From Beijerinckiaceae bacterium (GTDB lineage: Bacteria; Pseudomonadota; Alphaproteobacteria; Rhizobiales; Beijerinckiaceae), in contig CANJNI010000008.1 of NCBI GenBank assembly GCA_947475995.1, positions 54,467-118,466 on the forward strand: DNA of 64,000 bases, written 5' to 3'. Positions 38,097 to 47,577 of this stretch are shown here, in pieces. Both the position numbers and the translations under genes were made by a program. How positions within the stretch are numbered: the stretch's first letter is position 1; every line of letters starts with the position of its first letter. The notes below the pieces were generated by a model that saw nothing but the letters and a program-made list of their open reading frames with translations, was not told where the DNA came from and made no database searches.

Positions 38097-39021
38097 TGTT
38101 CTCGATCGAGCCCTGCGACGGCATTCCGTGCATGGACCGACCATGGGCTCGCGCTGGACGGCGACGTGGGAGAGTCTGGCCGGCGACGATGTGTCGGGCG
38201 TTCGGGCGCAGTTGCAGGAGGCCGTGGACCGCGTCGACGACCAGATGTCGACATGGAAGCCACAGTCGGACCTCAACAGGCTCAACGATGCGCCAGTCGG
38301 CGTCTGGGTCGAACTGCCGCACGAACTGATCTGCGTGCTCGACGCCGCGCTGGAGATCGGACGCGCATCCGCAGGGGCGTTCAACATCGGCGTCGGCGAT
38401 CTCGTCAAGAATTGGGGTTTCGGGTTCGGGGCCCGTTCGGCCGATGAGAACCTCATCGCGATGCACGCGCCGCTCCTGTGCGATCCGCCGCAGACGTTGC
38501 GGGTTGACACGGTCGCGTTGCGCGCCATGAAACTCGCGCCCTTGCGGCTCGATCTTTCCGGCATCGCCAAGGGGTTCGGGGTGGACCAACTCGCCGGTGT
38601 GATGAATGCCGGCGGCATCGGTTCCTGGCTGGTCAGCATCGACGGGGAAATGCGCGCGCAGGGCATGCGCTCTGACGGGCAGGCATGGACCGTCGCGCTG
38701 GAGCGGCCGGAAGATGAGGCGCGCGAGGCGCTGGGAGTCATCGAGCTTGTCGATTCAGCCGTGGCGACCTCGGGCGACTACCGGCATTTCAGGATGCATA
38801 AGGGCAGGCGCGTGTCGCACACGATGGATGCGCGCACCGGTGCGCCGGCCGAGAATGATCTGGCGTCGGTGACGGTGCTGGCGGATCTGTGCATGATGGC
38901 GGACGCATGGGCGACGGCCATCATGGTGATGGGCGCGCAGCGCGGCTTCGCCATCGCGGAAAAGCTTCAGCTACCCGCGATTCTTGTCACCCGCGACGGC
39001 CGCATTCTGTCCACGCTTTGA
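38086..39021 (+). CDS. apbE: FAD:protein FMN transferase (ApbE family)
   Basis: GPTMGSRWT, FNIGVGDLVKNWGFG, LDLSGIAKGFGVD, TSGDYRHF, SHTMDARTGAPAEN; GTG start overlapping the upstream gene. Confidence 0.88.
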   Translation: MSVDVLDRALRRHSVHGPTMGSRWTATWESLAGDDVSGVRAQLQEAVDRVDDQMSTWKPQSDLNRLNDAPVGVWVELPHELICVLDAALEIGRASAGAFNIGVGDLVKNWGFGFGARSADENLIAMHAPLLCDPPQTLRVDTVALRAMKLAPLRLDLSGIAKGFGVDQLAGVMNAGGIGSWLVSIDGEMRAQGMRSDGQAWTVALERPEDEAREALGVIELVDSAVATSGDYRHFRMHKGRRVSHTMDARTGAPAENDLASVTVLADLCMMADAWATAIMVMGAQRGFAIAEKLQLPAILVTRDGRILSTL

Positions 39022-39155
39022 TCCGGATGGCATGTCGAGGAACAGCGCTGGCGCGCTGGCGAGGCTCCTTGCGGGCTCCCGATTGATGTTTGCTTGCGGC
39101 CAACCGATTTATTCGGTCAAATGCCGCCAAGACGAGACAAATCGGGGGGAAGGCA

Positions 39156-39851
39156 ATGAGGAATGGGCGCGGAGCGCTCGTTTGCCTGCTGGCAGTGCTG
39201 ATGCCGACGCTCGCGCTCGCTCATGCCATCGGCGGCAAGGACGCCGCCTTTGTGGCAGCCACATCAGGCCCGGCCGCGCTGCCTTTTGCTTATCTCGGCG
39301 CGAAGCACATGGTGACCGGGTACGACCACCTGCTGTTCCTGCTTGGGGTCATCTTCTTTCTGCATCGCCTCAGGGATGTGGCGCTCTACGTCACCCTGTT
39401 TTCCATCGGCCATTCGCTGACGCTTGCGACGGGCGTTGCGGCGAATCTCAACGTCAGTTCTTACCTCGTGGATGCGGTGATCGGATTGTCGGTCGCCTGG
39501 AAAGGGTTCGATAATCTGGGAGGATTCCGGGTCCTGTTCGGCGTCCAGCCGGACAATCGTCTCGTGGTCCTGTGTTTCGGCCTCGTCCATGGATTCGGGC
39601 TCGCCACGAAACTTCAGGACCTGCATCTCAAGCCGGAGGGGTTGGGGGTGAACCTCGCATCCTTCAACATTGGCGTCGAGATGGGCCAGTTGCTGGTCCT
39701 GAGTTTTCTGGTTCTGGGCCTTGCGATCCTGCGCGGGCTGCCGCTGTTCATGGCTGCGTCGAGACTCTCGAATGCAGCCTTGATTACGGCGGGGTTCATC
39801 ATCGCGGGCGGCCAGTTCGCCGGGCATGTCCTGTCGGGGAGCGCATCGTGA
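39156..39851 (+). CDS. HupE/UreJ family membrane protein
   Basis: GYDHLLFLLGVIFFLHRLRDVALYVTLFSIGHSLTL; LVHGFGLATKL; multi-TM. Confidence 0.85.
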   Translation: MRNGRGALVCLLAVLMPTLALAHAIGGKDAAFVAATSGPAALPFAYLGAKHMVTGYDHLLFLLGVIFFLHRLRDVALYVTLFSIGHSLTLATGVAANLNVSSYLVDAVIGLSVAWKGFDNLGGFRVLFGVQPDNRLVVLCFGLVHGFGLATKLQDLHLKPEGLGVNLASFNIGVEMGQLLVLSFLVLGLAILRGLPLFMAASRLSNAALITAGFIIAGGQFAGHVLSGSAS

Positions 39852-40489
39852 CCGACAACGCGCAAATGCCCGGAGACCTGAGCGCGCGCGGGCTCCTGTT
39901 GACGCTTGCGCTTGCGCTTGCGGTGAGCGTCCTGGTCGTTTTCGCAGCTGTGCTTCCGGCCGAATACGGGCGCGATCCGACAGGACTCGGCAAATTGACC
40001 GGGCTGTCTGGATTGTGGAAGCCTGACGAGATCAGGATCGACCCGAACGCCGGCGTCGTTGCGAGGTCGCATGCCTACGACATTCCCTACAGGAGCGACC
40101 TGATCGAAATCGACCTTGAAACCATGGGTCGCGCAGGGGCCAAATACGAGATCGAATACAAGGTGCGCATGCAGAAGGACGCATCGATCGTGTTTGACTG
40201 GGAGGCTGTCGGGACGGAAGATCCGGAGGATTTCTATTACGATTTCCACGGCCATACCTTGGCGCAAAATCAGGAAGCGATGACGGTCGCAATTTACCGG
40301 CAGGGCTCCGCACAGCGGGCGGGCGGGGCGCTGACGGCTCCCTTCGACGGAATCCACGGCTGGTATTTTCAGAATTCCGCCGCCGGCAAGGTGACGGTCC
40401 GTATCCGGGTCAGCGGCTTCTACGAATTGATTGCGCCGGGTGAGCCGGGAAATGAAGCAGGCGTCACGAATGTCAGGTCCGTCCGCTGA
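39848..40489 (+). CDS. Hypothetical single-TM periplasmic protein
   Basis: N-terminal TM; IEIDLETMGRAGAKYEIEYKVRMQKDASIVFDWEA...FYYDFHGHT; GTGA overlap with hupE-like gene. Confidence 0.7.
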   Translation: MTDNAQMPGDLSARGLLLTLALALAVSVLVVFAAVLPAEYGRDPTGLGKLTGLSGLWKPDEIRIDPNAGVVARSHAYDIPYRSDLIEIDLETMGRAGAKYEIEYKVRMQKDASIVFDWEAVGTEDPEDFYYDFHGHTLAQNQEAMTVAIYRQGSAQRAGGALTAPFDGIHGWYFQNSAAGKVTVRIRVSGFYELIAPGEPGNEAGVTNVRSVR

Positions 40490-41019
40490 TGCGGGCCGCG
40501 ACGCCGCGAGTTCTTGCGCCGGACTTTTTCGACCGGCCGACGCCGGTTGTCGCGCGACAATTGCTCGGCAAATTTCTTGTCCGGGAACTCGGCGGCGAAA
40601 GGCTTGCGCATATGATCACCGAGACCGAGGCCTACCACGGATATGACGACAAGGCTTCCCACGCGCATCGCGGCGTGACACAGCGCAACGCGCCCATGTT
40701 CGGGCCTCCGGGCTCGATCTATGTCTATTTCACATACGGGATGCATTGGATGCTCAACCTTGTGTGCGGCAAGGAAGGCCATCCGGGCGCGGTGCTGATT
40801 CGTGGCGTGAAGGAAATCTCGGGCCCGGCGCGATTGACGAAAAGATTGCAGATCGACAAGCAGTTGAACGGTCAGATGCTGTCGGTTTCGTCCGGCCTTT
40901 GGATCGAGGACAGGGGCGTCGTGGCGAAAGCCGCGCATATCCGGAAGACCCCGCGCATCGGCATCGCCTATGCGCAGGACTGGACTGACAAGCCGTGGCG
41001 TTTCGTCTTCACGCCCTAG
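40489..41019 (+). CDS. 3-methyladenine DNA glycosylase (AAG/MPG family)
   Basis: VARQLLGKFLVREL, ITETEAYHG, HAHRGVTQRNAPMFGPPGSIYVYFTYGMHWMLNLVC. Confidence 0.94.
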   Translation: MRAATPRVLAPDFFDRPTPVVARQLLGKFLVRELGGERLAHMITETEAYHGYDDKASHAHRGVTQRNAPMFGPPGSIYVYFTYGMHWMLNLVCGKEGHPGAVLIRGVKEISGPARLTKRLQIDKQLNGQMLSVSSGLWIEDRGVVAKAAHIRKTPRIGIAYAQDWTDKPWRFVFTP

Positions 41020-41049
41020 CGGCTTGCCAGTCCGGTTATTGCGTTTGCG

Positions 41050-43386
41050 TCAGTTCAGCGGACCGAACGAAGGCGGCGGAACGCGACGCTTTGAGGCCGC
41101 CTCATAAGCCGACGCGACCCTGATCTGAATGTCCTCCATGCCGGGCTCGGCGCGGAAGACGAGCGAGAAAGGCATGCCGGGCTCAGGCACTTCGGTGGGC
41201 GTGTCGCCGGGGACGCAGATGTATTTGGTTCCATCTGCGCTGAGCTTGAACACCGGGTCGTAGACGGTCTTCACATAGCCCGCCGGGATCAGCACTTCGC
41301 TGAGGCCTGCATTCGGCCCGTTCATGGTCTCGGGGCGGATGTTGGCCGGGTAGCCAGGCTGATAGGCCATGCCGATCTTGCCGGGCGCGAAAGGCGTATG
41401 CAGCCGCACCAGACAGTCGAGATGGTTTTCGTAGATCACCATCATGTCGGCGCGACGCAGCAATTCGCGCAGCATGATGCGCTCGTTGACGCCCTGTCGG
41501 CCGTCCAGCGGGTTGCGCGGATCGCCGATCTCTTCCCAGTTCTTGAAGCCGGCGCGCTGGTCGTCGCCCCAGAACTTCGAGCGCTTGTTGAGCTCTTCGA
41601 AGTTGATGAGCGTTTCCTTGAAGCCCAGCTTCTCCCATTCCGCCGCGCGCCGCGTCAGATATTGCGGGATATGCAGCCGGAACGCATTGGCGAGTTCCTG
41701 ATGCTGCACGGTCGCGAGATCGAGGTTGACCGGCGAGGGAATGATGCCGTCCGCCATCGCCACCATATAATCGATGGGCTTCATGGAGCCGTTGCCGAAA
41801 ACCTTGCCGGGGAAGAATTCCGTCGGCTCAATGGCGGCTTCGAACTCCTTGAAGATCGGCTTTCCGTCGGCGCCGAGACGGAACATGATGTCGGGCATGA
41901 AGACCGGCACGAGGCGCGCGAGCGCCGTGCGGAAGTCCACGCTCATCTTTTCGACGGTCGGGTCCGCCTTCCACATCGGATGGCCGGATTCCACAAGCGT
42001 CGCGCCGAGCTTGTCGCGCAAGATTTCCTTCATCTCGCGATCGGCCGCCGAAACGATCGGCTCCTCGGATTTCGAGCCAGCCGGATAGATCATGGATTCG
42101 CGGATGATGCCGATGCGCATGCCCTTCAGGGAGCCCGGCGCGCCATTGGTGAGATGGCTCGCGAAGGGAGTACTGAGGATCGACGAGCGCGGCACTGTGG
42201 TGAAGACGTCGCGGGGATCGTAATAGCCGTTTTCATCATCCTTGAGCGCATCGAGGATCTTGGCGCAATCGACGATGGATCGGGCATGGATGCCGGTGCG
42301 GTCGCAATAGATGTCCGCCCCGATGGCGCCGCCGTCGAAGCCGATCATGGCCTTGTGCGGCAGGATCAGCGCCACCGAATTGTGGTTCGACGGGCCGCGG
42401 CAGGACGCGCGGGTTTCTTCGCCCAGGCTCGCCATGCAAAGATTGGCGCTGACCGAGACGGCAGAACCGGAACTTGAACCCAGCGATCCAGCGCGCGTCG
42501 TATCGTAGACGTTGGCCGGATTGCCGCCCCATGTGCCGCGCTGATAGCCGAGCGTCGAAGGCAGGATCTTGTCCGGCGTATGCCGTCCGCCCGGATCGCC
42601 GGCGCGTCCGTTATATTCGGTGTTGATCGCCTTGGCGTAAATGATTGCGCCCTTCTTGCGCAACTGTTCAACGAGGATGTGGTCGCGCGCCGGCGCGTCC
42701 ATGTCGTAGCGCGCATCGGCTGCGCCGGTCGAGCGCATGTCCTTTGTGTCGAACGGGTCCTTGAAGGAGAAGCAGACGCCGTAAAGCGGCATGGCTTCGA
42801 GATCCGGATTGCTTCCGTATTTGGCGTCGAGTTCGACGGCTGTTTCCAGCGCGTCAGGCAAATGACGGAAATATTCGCAGACTGCAGGCGCGCCGGGGGG
42901 CAGCGGACCCTTGGAGGGATGCAGATCAAAATCGCCCTTGCAGGTCACCGAGCGTTCGCCGCGAATGTTGATCGTCGCGAGCGTGCTCAATTGTCCGGAA
43001 TTCGGCATGCCGACAATCATGCCGAATTGCTGCATGACTTCGGGGTCAGACGCTGTTGCTTCCATGCGCCCGAATTCGAGCGGCGGGCCCTTGTACTTGT
43101 CGAGGTCGGGAAGAATCTCGGCGGCCTTGACGGTCTTGGTCGGGAACTTCAGCGGATGGGTGGCGCGCATGGTGCCGGGGGCATCTGGGATGTCCTTGCC
43201 GTCCTCGGTGACGAGCATCGAGGCCACGCCATTATACGCCTTGGCTCGCGCGATATATTCCTTGACGACGTCAACCAGTGTCGTCTTGCCGGCCTTGATG
43301 GCGGCGTGAAGATCTTCAATCGTCGCCTCGACGAGTTGAAACGGCTTCGCATCAGCCGCATTTTGTGTAGACGGTTTATCCAGCAT
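41050..43386 (-). CDS. Amidase signature family protein (unusually long, about 778 aa)
   Basis: Amidase Lys (CFSFKDPFDTKDM), GSSSGSAVSVSANLCMASLGEETRASC; N-terminal insertion before the core. Confidence 0.85.
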   Translation of the reverse strand: MLDKPSTQNAADAKPFQLVEATIEDLHAAIKAGKTTLVDVVKEYIARAKAYNGVASMLVTEDGKDIPDAPGTMRATHPLKFPTKTVKAAEILPDLDKYKGPPLEFGRMEATASDPEVMQQFGMIVGMPNSGQLSTLATINIRGERSVTCKGDFDLHPSKGPLPPGAPAVCEYFRHLPDALETAVELDAKYGSNPDLEAMPLYGVCFSFKDPFDTKDMRSTGAADARYDMDAPARDHILVEQLRKKGAIIYAKAINTEYNGRAGDPGGRHTPDKILPSTLGYQRGTWGGNPANVYDTTRAGSLGSSSGSAVSVSANLCMASLGEETRASCRGPSNHNSVALILPHKAMIGFDGGAIGADIYCDRTGIHARSIVDCAKILDALKDDENGYYDPRDVFTTVPRSSILSTPFASHLTNGAPGSLKGMRIGIIRESMIYPAGSKSEEPIVSAADREMKEILRDKLGATLVESGHPMWKADPTVEKMSVDFRTALARLVPVFMPDIMFRLGADGKPIFKEFEAAIEPTEFFPGKVFGNGSMKPIDYMVAMADGIIPSPVNLDLATVQHQELANAFRLHIPQYLTRRAAEWEKLGFKETLINFEELNKRSKFWGDDQRAGFKNWEEIGDPRNPLDGRQGVNERIMLRELLRRADMMVIYENHLDCLVRLHTPFAPGKIGMAYQPGYPANIRPETMNGPNAGLSEVLIPAGYVKTVYDPVFKLSADGTKYICVPGDTPTEVPEPGMPFSLVFRAEPGMEDIQIRVASAYEAASKRRVPPPSFGPLN

Positions 43387-43496
43387 TGACGCCACCCTGG
43401 GTCGGTTTCCGATAACAAGTCGCAATGCAACTCATGTGCCGCATTGGCCAAACCGGGGATCTTTGAATCAAAGCGGATTTCCGCGCCGAAAATGCA

Positions 43497-43527
43497 AAGG
43501 CGGCAGGAGGACTTTTCCCCTGCCGCC
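43497..43527 (-). terminator. Putative Rho-independent terminator downstream of MFS gene
   Basis: GGCGGCAGG/CCTGCCGCC 9-bp stem followed on the minus strand by TTTGCATTTTC. Confidence 0.65.
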
Positions 43528-43593
43528 TGTTCCGGCGATGCTGCGCAATGTTCAAACAAACATCGCATCAATCGAACTTATGAAGCTGGATAT

Positions 43594-44871
43594 CTACTCG
43601 GCAGCTTTTGGAAGTTCCTGAGGCTTGGGAGGATTGATCGGCTCCGGCTTCAGATGCGCGAGGTCGAGATGGAGAAGCTTCGGCGACCGGAGCGCAATAA
43701 ACGCAACGATCGCCAGCGTGATTGTTCCGCCCGTCATGACGGCCAGCACCGGACCCAGCAGGCTTGCCGAGAAGCCGATCTGCAGCGCGCCAAGTTCATT
43801 CGACGAGCCGACGAAGACCGAACGCACGGCCGCAATGCGACCGCGCATTTCTTCCGGCGAGGCCAGACGCATGACCGCATGGCGGATCACCATGCTGACG
43901 CCGTCGCAGATCCCGGCGACAAACAGCGCCAGCATCGACAGCCAGAACCACGTCGATGTTCCGAAGACAATCATGCTGACGCCGAAGACGGCGATGACCG
44001 CGTGAAGCACCCGGCCGGCGTTCTTTGAAGGCATATAGCGCGTCGCCAAAACGGCGGCCGTCAGCGCGCCGGCTGCGGTTGCGGAACGAAGCAGCCCGAA
44101 ACCCTCCGGTCCCACATGCAGGATGTCCGTGGCGAACATCGGCAGCAAGGCCGTTGCGCCGCCGAAGAAGACTGCAAAAAGATCAAGCGCCATGGAGCCA
44201 ACGAGAATCTGGTTGCGGAAGACATAGCCGATGCCTTCGCGGATGCGCTGGATCACGTTCCCGTTCGCATTGCCTGAATGGACGGGAGGCTTCTCGCCGA
44301 TGCGGACAAATATCGTCAGCGCCGTTGCGAAAAGAATGGTCGCGAGAGTCGCGTAAGTTCCGGTGGGTCCGGCATAGGCCCACAGAAATCCAGCCGCGAC
44401 GGGTCCGACCACATCCGCCGTGCGACCGCAACTGGCGATGAGCGGGACGCCTTTCATCACTTGTCCCAAAGGCAGGACCTGCGCTTCGAGGCCGGTGGCC
44501 GCCGGCGTCTGAAAGGCTTTCATTCCGGCTGTGACAAAGCCGACGCCGTACAAGAGGAAATGCAGGCCGCTTGGTTTCAGCATGGAGGCGATCGCCATGA
44601 TGACGGCGAGCGTTCCCAGACCCGATACTGTCGTCACCACCATGCGACGGCGGCTCCAGATATCGGCGAAATGACCGCCGAATAGAACGAGGCCGAGGCC
44701 AGGGATGGCCTCGACCAGCCCGAGCAGACCGAGGTTCAACGGATTTTTTGTCAGTTCATAGATCTGAAATCCGAGAAGCACGGTCATGCCCGACGCGGCG
44801 AACCGCTCCAGCGTGTTGGCGAAGAGAAATGCCCGAAATTCAGGCAGCCGGAGCAGTTCCTTGTACGTCAT
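43594..44871 (-). CDS. MFS transporter (MFS_3/EntS-like)
   Basis: 12-TM pattern, FRAFLFANTLERFAASGMTVLLGFQIYELTKNPLNLGLLGLVEAIPGL. Confidence 0.88.
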   Translation of the reverse strand: MTYKELLRLPEFRAFLFANTLERFAASGMTVLLGFQIYELTKNPLNLGLLGLVEAIPGLGLVLFGGHFADIWSRRRMVVTTVSGLGTLAVIMAIASMLKPSGLHFLLYGVGFVTAGMKAFQTPAATGLEAQVLPLGQVMKGVPLIASCGRTADVVGPVAAGFLWAYAGPTGTYATLATILFATALTIFVRIGEKPPVHSGNANGNVIQRIREGIGYVFRNQILVGSMALDLFAVFFGGATALLPMFATDILHVGPEGFGLLRSATAAGALTAAVLATRYMPSKNAGRVLHAVIAVFGVSMIVFGTSTWFWLSMLALFVAGICDGVSMVIRHAVMRLASPEEMRGRIAAVRSVFVGSSNELGALQIGFSASLLGPVLAVMTGGTITLAIVAFIALRSPKLLHLDLAHLKPEPINPPKPQELPKAAE

Positions 44872-44877
44872 TTTCTA

Positions 44878-46464
44878 TCAGTCCTTGACGGTGAGCTGCG
44901 TGAAGTCCTGATACCAGCTCTGCGCCTGGTTGAAGCCGACAACCTTGGGGCTCAGCGCGCGCGGATTCAGATCGTGCACCACGAACAGCCACGCGGCTTC
45001 ATCGACGACAACCGAATGCGCTTCGGCGATGAGCTTGTCGCGTTCGGCGGCGTCGAAAGTCTGGAACGCCTTGTTAGCCAGTTCGTCCACCTTCGGATGG
45101 ATGAACGTGCTCCAGTTCGACCCGAGCTTGTTCGCCATGCCGGTGAACTGGCTGTAGAAGTTCGTCACGTCGCCGAGCGGCAGGCCGTGCGCGATGGCGT
45201 CGCGACGCGGTTCTGCTCCCTTGCCGGGCATCTGGCGCAACGATGTGAGCATCGTGCCCCAGTCGACTACTTCGTGCGTCACTTCAACGTTGATCTCGCG
45301 CAGGCTCTGCTGCACGAATTCACCGATCTGCAACGGCACCATGTTGCCGGAGCCGGCCGTGGGCAATTGCACGTTGAGCTTCAGCGGCTTGCCGGGTCCG
45401 TAGCCTGCCTCCTTCAGAAGCGCCTTCGCCTTTTCCGGATCATATTTGAACATTTCCTTCGGGGCGCCGAAGAACTTGCTTTCCTTTTCGTAGAAGCCGA
45501 TCGAGGGCTTCGCGGTGCCGGCGAGCAGCTCCATCATGGAGTCGCGGTCGAGTCCGTAATTGAGCGCCAGACGCAGGCGCTTGTCCTGCAGCACGGAGTC
45601 TGACGTATGATTATACTGCCACACCCAGACATGCGGGTAGGGCTTCACGACGACGTTGAAACCGGCAGCCTTCAGCGAAGCATTCGAATCCGGAGCGGGA
45701 TATTCAATCCAGTCCACCTGGCCCGACCGAAGCGCCGCAACGCGCGTATTGGCGTCCGGGATCGGCATCAGGATCATCTTCTTGACCTTGGGGATGCGTC
45801 CCTTGTCCCAGTACTCTTCATTGCGGGCGAGATCGATGGAGACGCGCGGATTGATCTTTTCGACCTTGAAAGGACCGTTGCCTGACGGCTGCATCTGGAA
45901 GTCGAGCCAGTTTCCGATTTTCTTGTACTGCGTCGGGCTCACAATAAAGACGCGAGAGATCAGATAGGGCAGAACGCTGAAAGGTTGTGCGGTCTGCAGT
46001 GCGAGGTGCGTGTCGTCGATCTTCCAGTATTTGACGACCTGTCCGGTATAGGTGCGATACGAGCGGGCCTGCGCGGTGTCAAAGTGCGGCGCACTTTCCT
46101 TCAAATGCCTGTCGAAATTCCAGACGATGTCATCGACCGTCATGGTCGAGCCGTCGTGGAATTTCACGCCCTGACGGATGGTGAAGATCCAGATCGTCTT
46201 GTCGTTCGGATCGACCTTCCATTCGGTCGCAAGTCCGGGCGTCAGGTCGGCGGCTGCATCGGTCTTGGTGAAGTCCCAGTTCGCGAGGCCGTCAAAGATC
46301 GGATAGCCCGCGAAGCGTCCGCCTTCGCTGCCGTTGTCCGGTATGCCGCCGGTGAGCGGAAGATCGGACGTCGTCATGGCGACGCGCAAGGTCTGCGCCT
46401 GGGCAGCCGAGATGCATCCGCTGATCGCGAAAGCTCCCAGCAGGTAGGATAGCTTCATACGCAT
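44878..46464 (-). CDS. ABC transporter substrate-binding protein, family 5 (peptide/nickel type)
   Basis: FTIRQGVKFHDGSTMTVDDIVWNF; LRLALNYGLDRDSM; signal peptide. Confidence 0.92.
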   Translation of the reverse strand: MRMKLSYLLGAFAISGCISAAQAQTLRVAMTTSDLPLTGGIPDNGSEGGRFAGYPIFDGLANWDFTKTDAAADLTPGLATEWKVDPNDKTIWIFTIRQGVKFHDGSTMTVDDIVWNFDRHLKESAPHFDTAQARSYRTYTGQVVKYWKIDDTHLALQTAQPFSVLPYLISRVFIVSPTQYKKIGNWLDFQMQPSGNGPFKVEKINPRVSIDLARNEEYWDKGRIPKVKKMILMPIPDANTRVAALRSGQVDWIEYPAPDSNASLKAAGFNVVVKPYPHVWVWQYNHTSDSVLQDKRLRLALNYGLDRDSMMELLAGTAKPSIGFYEKESKFFGAPKEMFKYDPEKAKALLKEAGYGPGKPLKLNVQLPTAGSGNMVPLQIGEFVQQSLREINVEVTHEVVDWGTMLTSLRQMPGKGAEPRRDAIAHGLPLGDVTNFYSQFTGMANKLGSNWSTFIHPKVDELANKAFQTFDAAERDKLIAEAHSVVVDEAAWLFVVHDLNPRALSPKVVGFNQAQSWYQDFTQLTVKD

Positions 46465-46624
46465 GGTGTCTCCTGTCCGTGTCGAGATCCCGTCCGTCTG
46501 CTGATGATGCTCAGACGGCCTGCAGGAAGAACAGCAACCGCCGTGCCAGAATTTCTCGAAAAGGCTGAATTATAAAAGCTTATGGGCCGATGCCCATGGG
46601 TTGAACATTCATGCACTCGAAATG

Positions 46625-46652
46625 AAAAAGGCGCGGGATGAACCCGCGCCTT
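46625..46652 (-). terminator. Rho-independent terminator downstream of dppC-like gene
   Basis: Minus strand AAGGCGCGGG-TTCAT-CCCGCGCCTTTTTC; 10-bp stem plus T-tract. Confidence 0.88.
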
Positions 46653-46674
46653 CGAGATCGAACAAGTTGCGTGT

Positions 46675-47577
46675 CTAGTTGCGCACGTCCATGGCGCCGC
46701 GCAGGCCGTCGCTCAGCAGGTTGAAGCAAAGGCTGGTGACGAAGATGCAGATGCCCGGCAGCGTCGCCAGAAGCGGTTGCGAATAGATGGCGGTGCGCAG
46801 CGTGTTGAGCATCATGCCCCACTCGGGTGTCGGCGGCTTGACGCCGAGTCCGAGGAAGGAGAGGCCGGAGGCAAGGATCATCGACACGCTGATGAGTGTC
46901 GTTGCATAAACGAAGATCGGACCCATGACGTTCGGCAAGACGTGCACGCGCACGATGGTGAAAGCGCTGGCGCCGGTTGCGCGCGCCGACTCGACATAAT
47001 CGAGGTTCCGGACGCTGGTGGTGACGCTTTCGGACACGCGGATCAGCGGCGGGATAAAGACAAGCGTCATGGACAGGATCGCGTTGAAGATGCCCGGTCC
47101 GAGCGCGCCGCTGATCGCGACGGCGAGCAGCACCGACGGGAAGGCGTAAAACACATCAGTCGCCCGCATGATGAGCATGTTGACCTTGCCGCCGACGAAG
47201 CCCGCCAGAATGCCCAGCGAACCGCCGATTGCGAAGGCGATTGTCACAGGTGTGATGCCGACGAACCAGGAATAGCGCCCGCCATACATCAGGCGGGTCA
47301 GCATATCGCGGCCGAGTTCGTCAGTGCCCAGCAGATGGCCCTGCCAGCCGACCGGCTTCAGACGCCGCGCCATGCTGCCCTGCAGCGGATCATAGGGAGC
47401 GATCCATGGAGCGAACACGATCAGCAGGAACATCACAAGCAGGATGCCGCCGCAGATCAGCGTGATCTTGTCGCGCCGGACGCGGCTGCCGACGCCGGCC
47501 CAGTATCCCTGCTGCTTTTTGGGACCTGAGGCGCTGGCGCCCGAGATGTCAGGAGAGGTGGTTGAAGCGGTGCTCAT
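46675..47577 (-). CDS. Dpp/Opp-type ABC transporter permease (DppC-like)
   Basis: HLLGTDELGRDMLTRLMYGGRYS; ESARATGASAFTIVRVHVLPNV. Confidence 0.92.
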   Translation of the reverse strand: MSTASTTSPDISGASASGPKKQQGYWAGVGSRVRRDKITLICGGILLVMFLLIVFAPWIAPYDPLQGSMARRLKPVGWQGHLLGTDELGRDMLTRLMYGGRYSWFVGITPVTIAFAIGGSLGILAGFVGGKVNMLIMRATDVFYAFPSVLLAVAISGALGPGIFNAILSMTLVFIPPLIRVSESVTTSVRNLDYVESARATGASAFTIVRVHVLPNVMGPIFVYATTLISVSMILASGLSFLGLGVKPPTPEWGMMLNTLRTAIYSQPLLATLPGICIFVTSLCFNLLSDGLRGAMDVRN

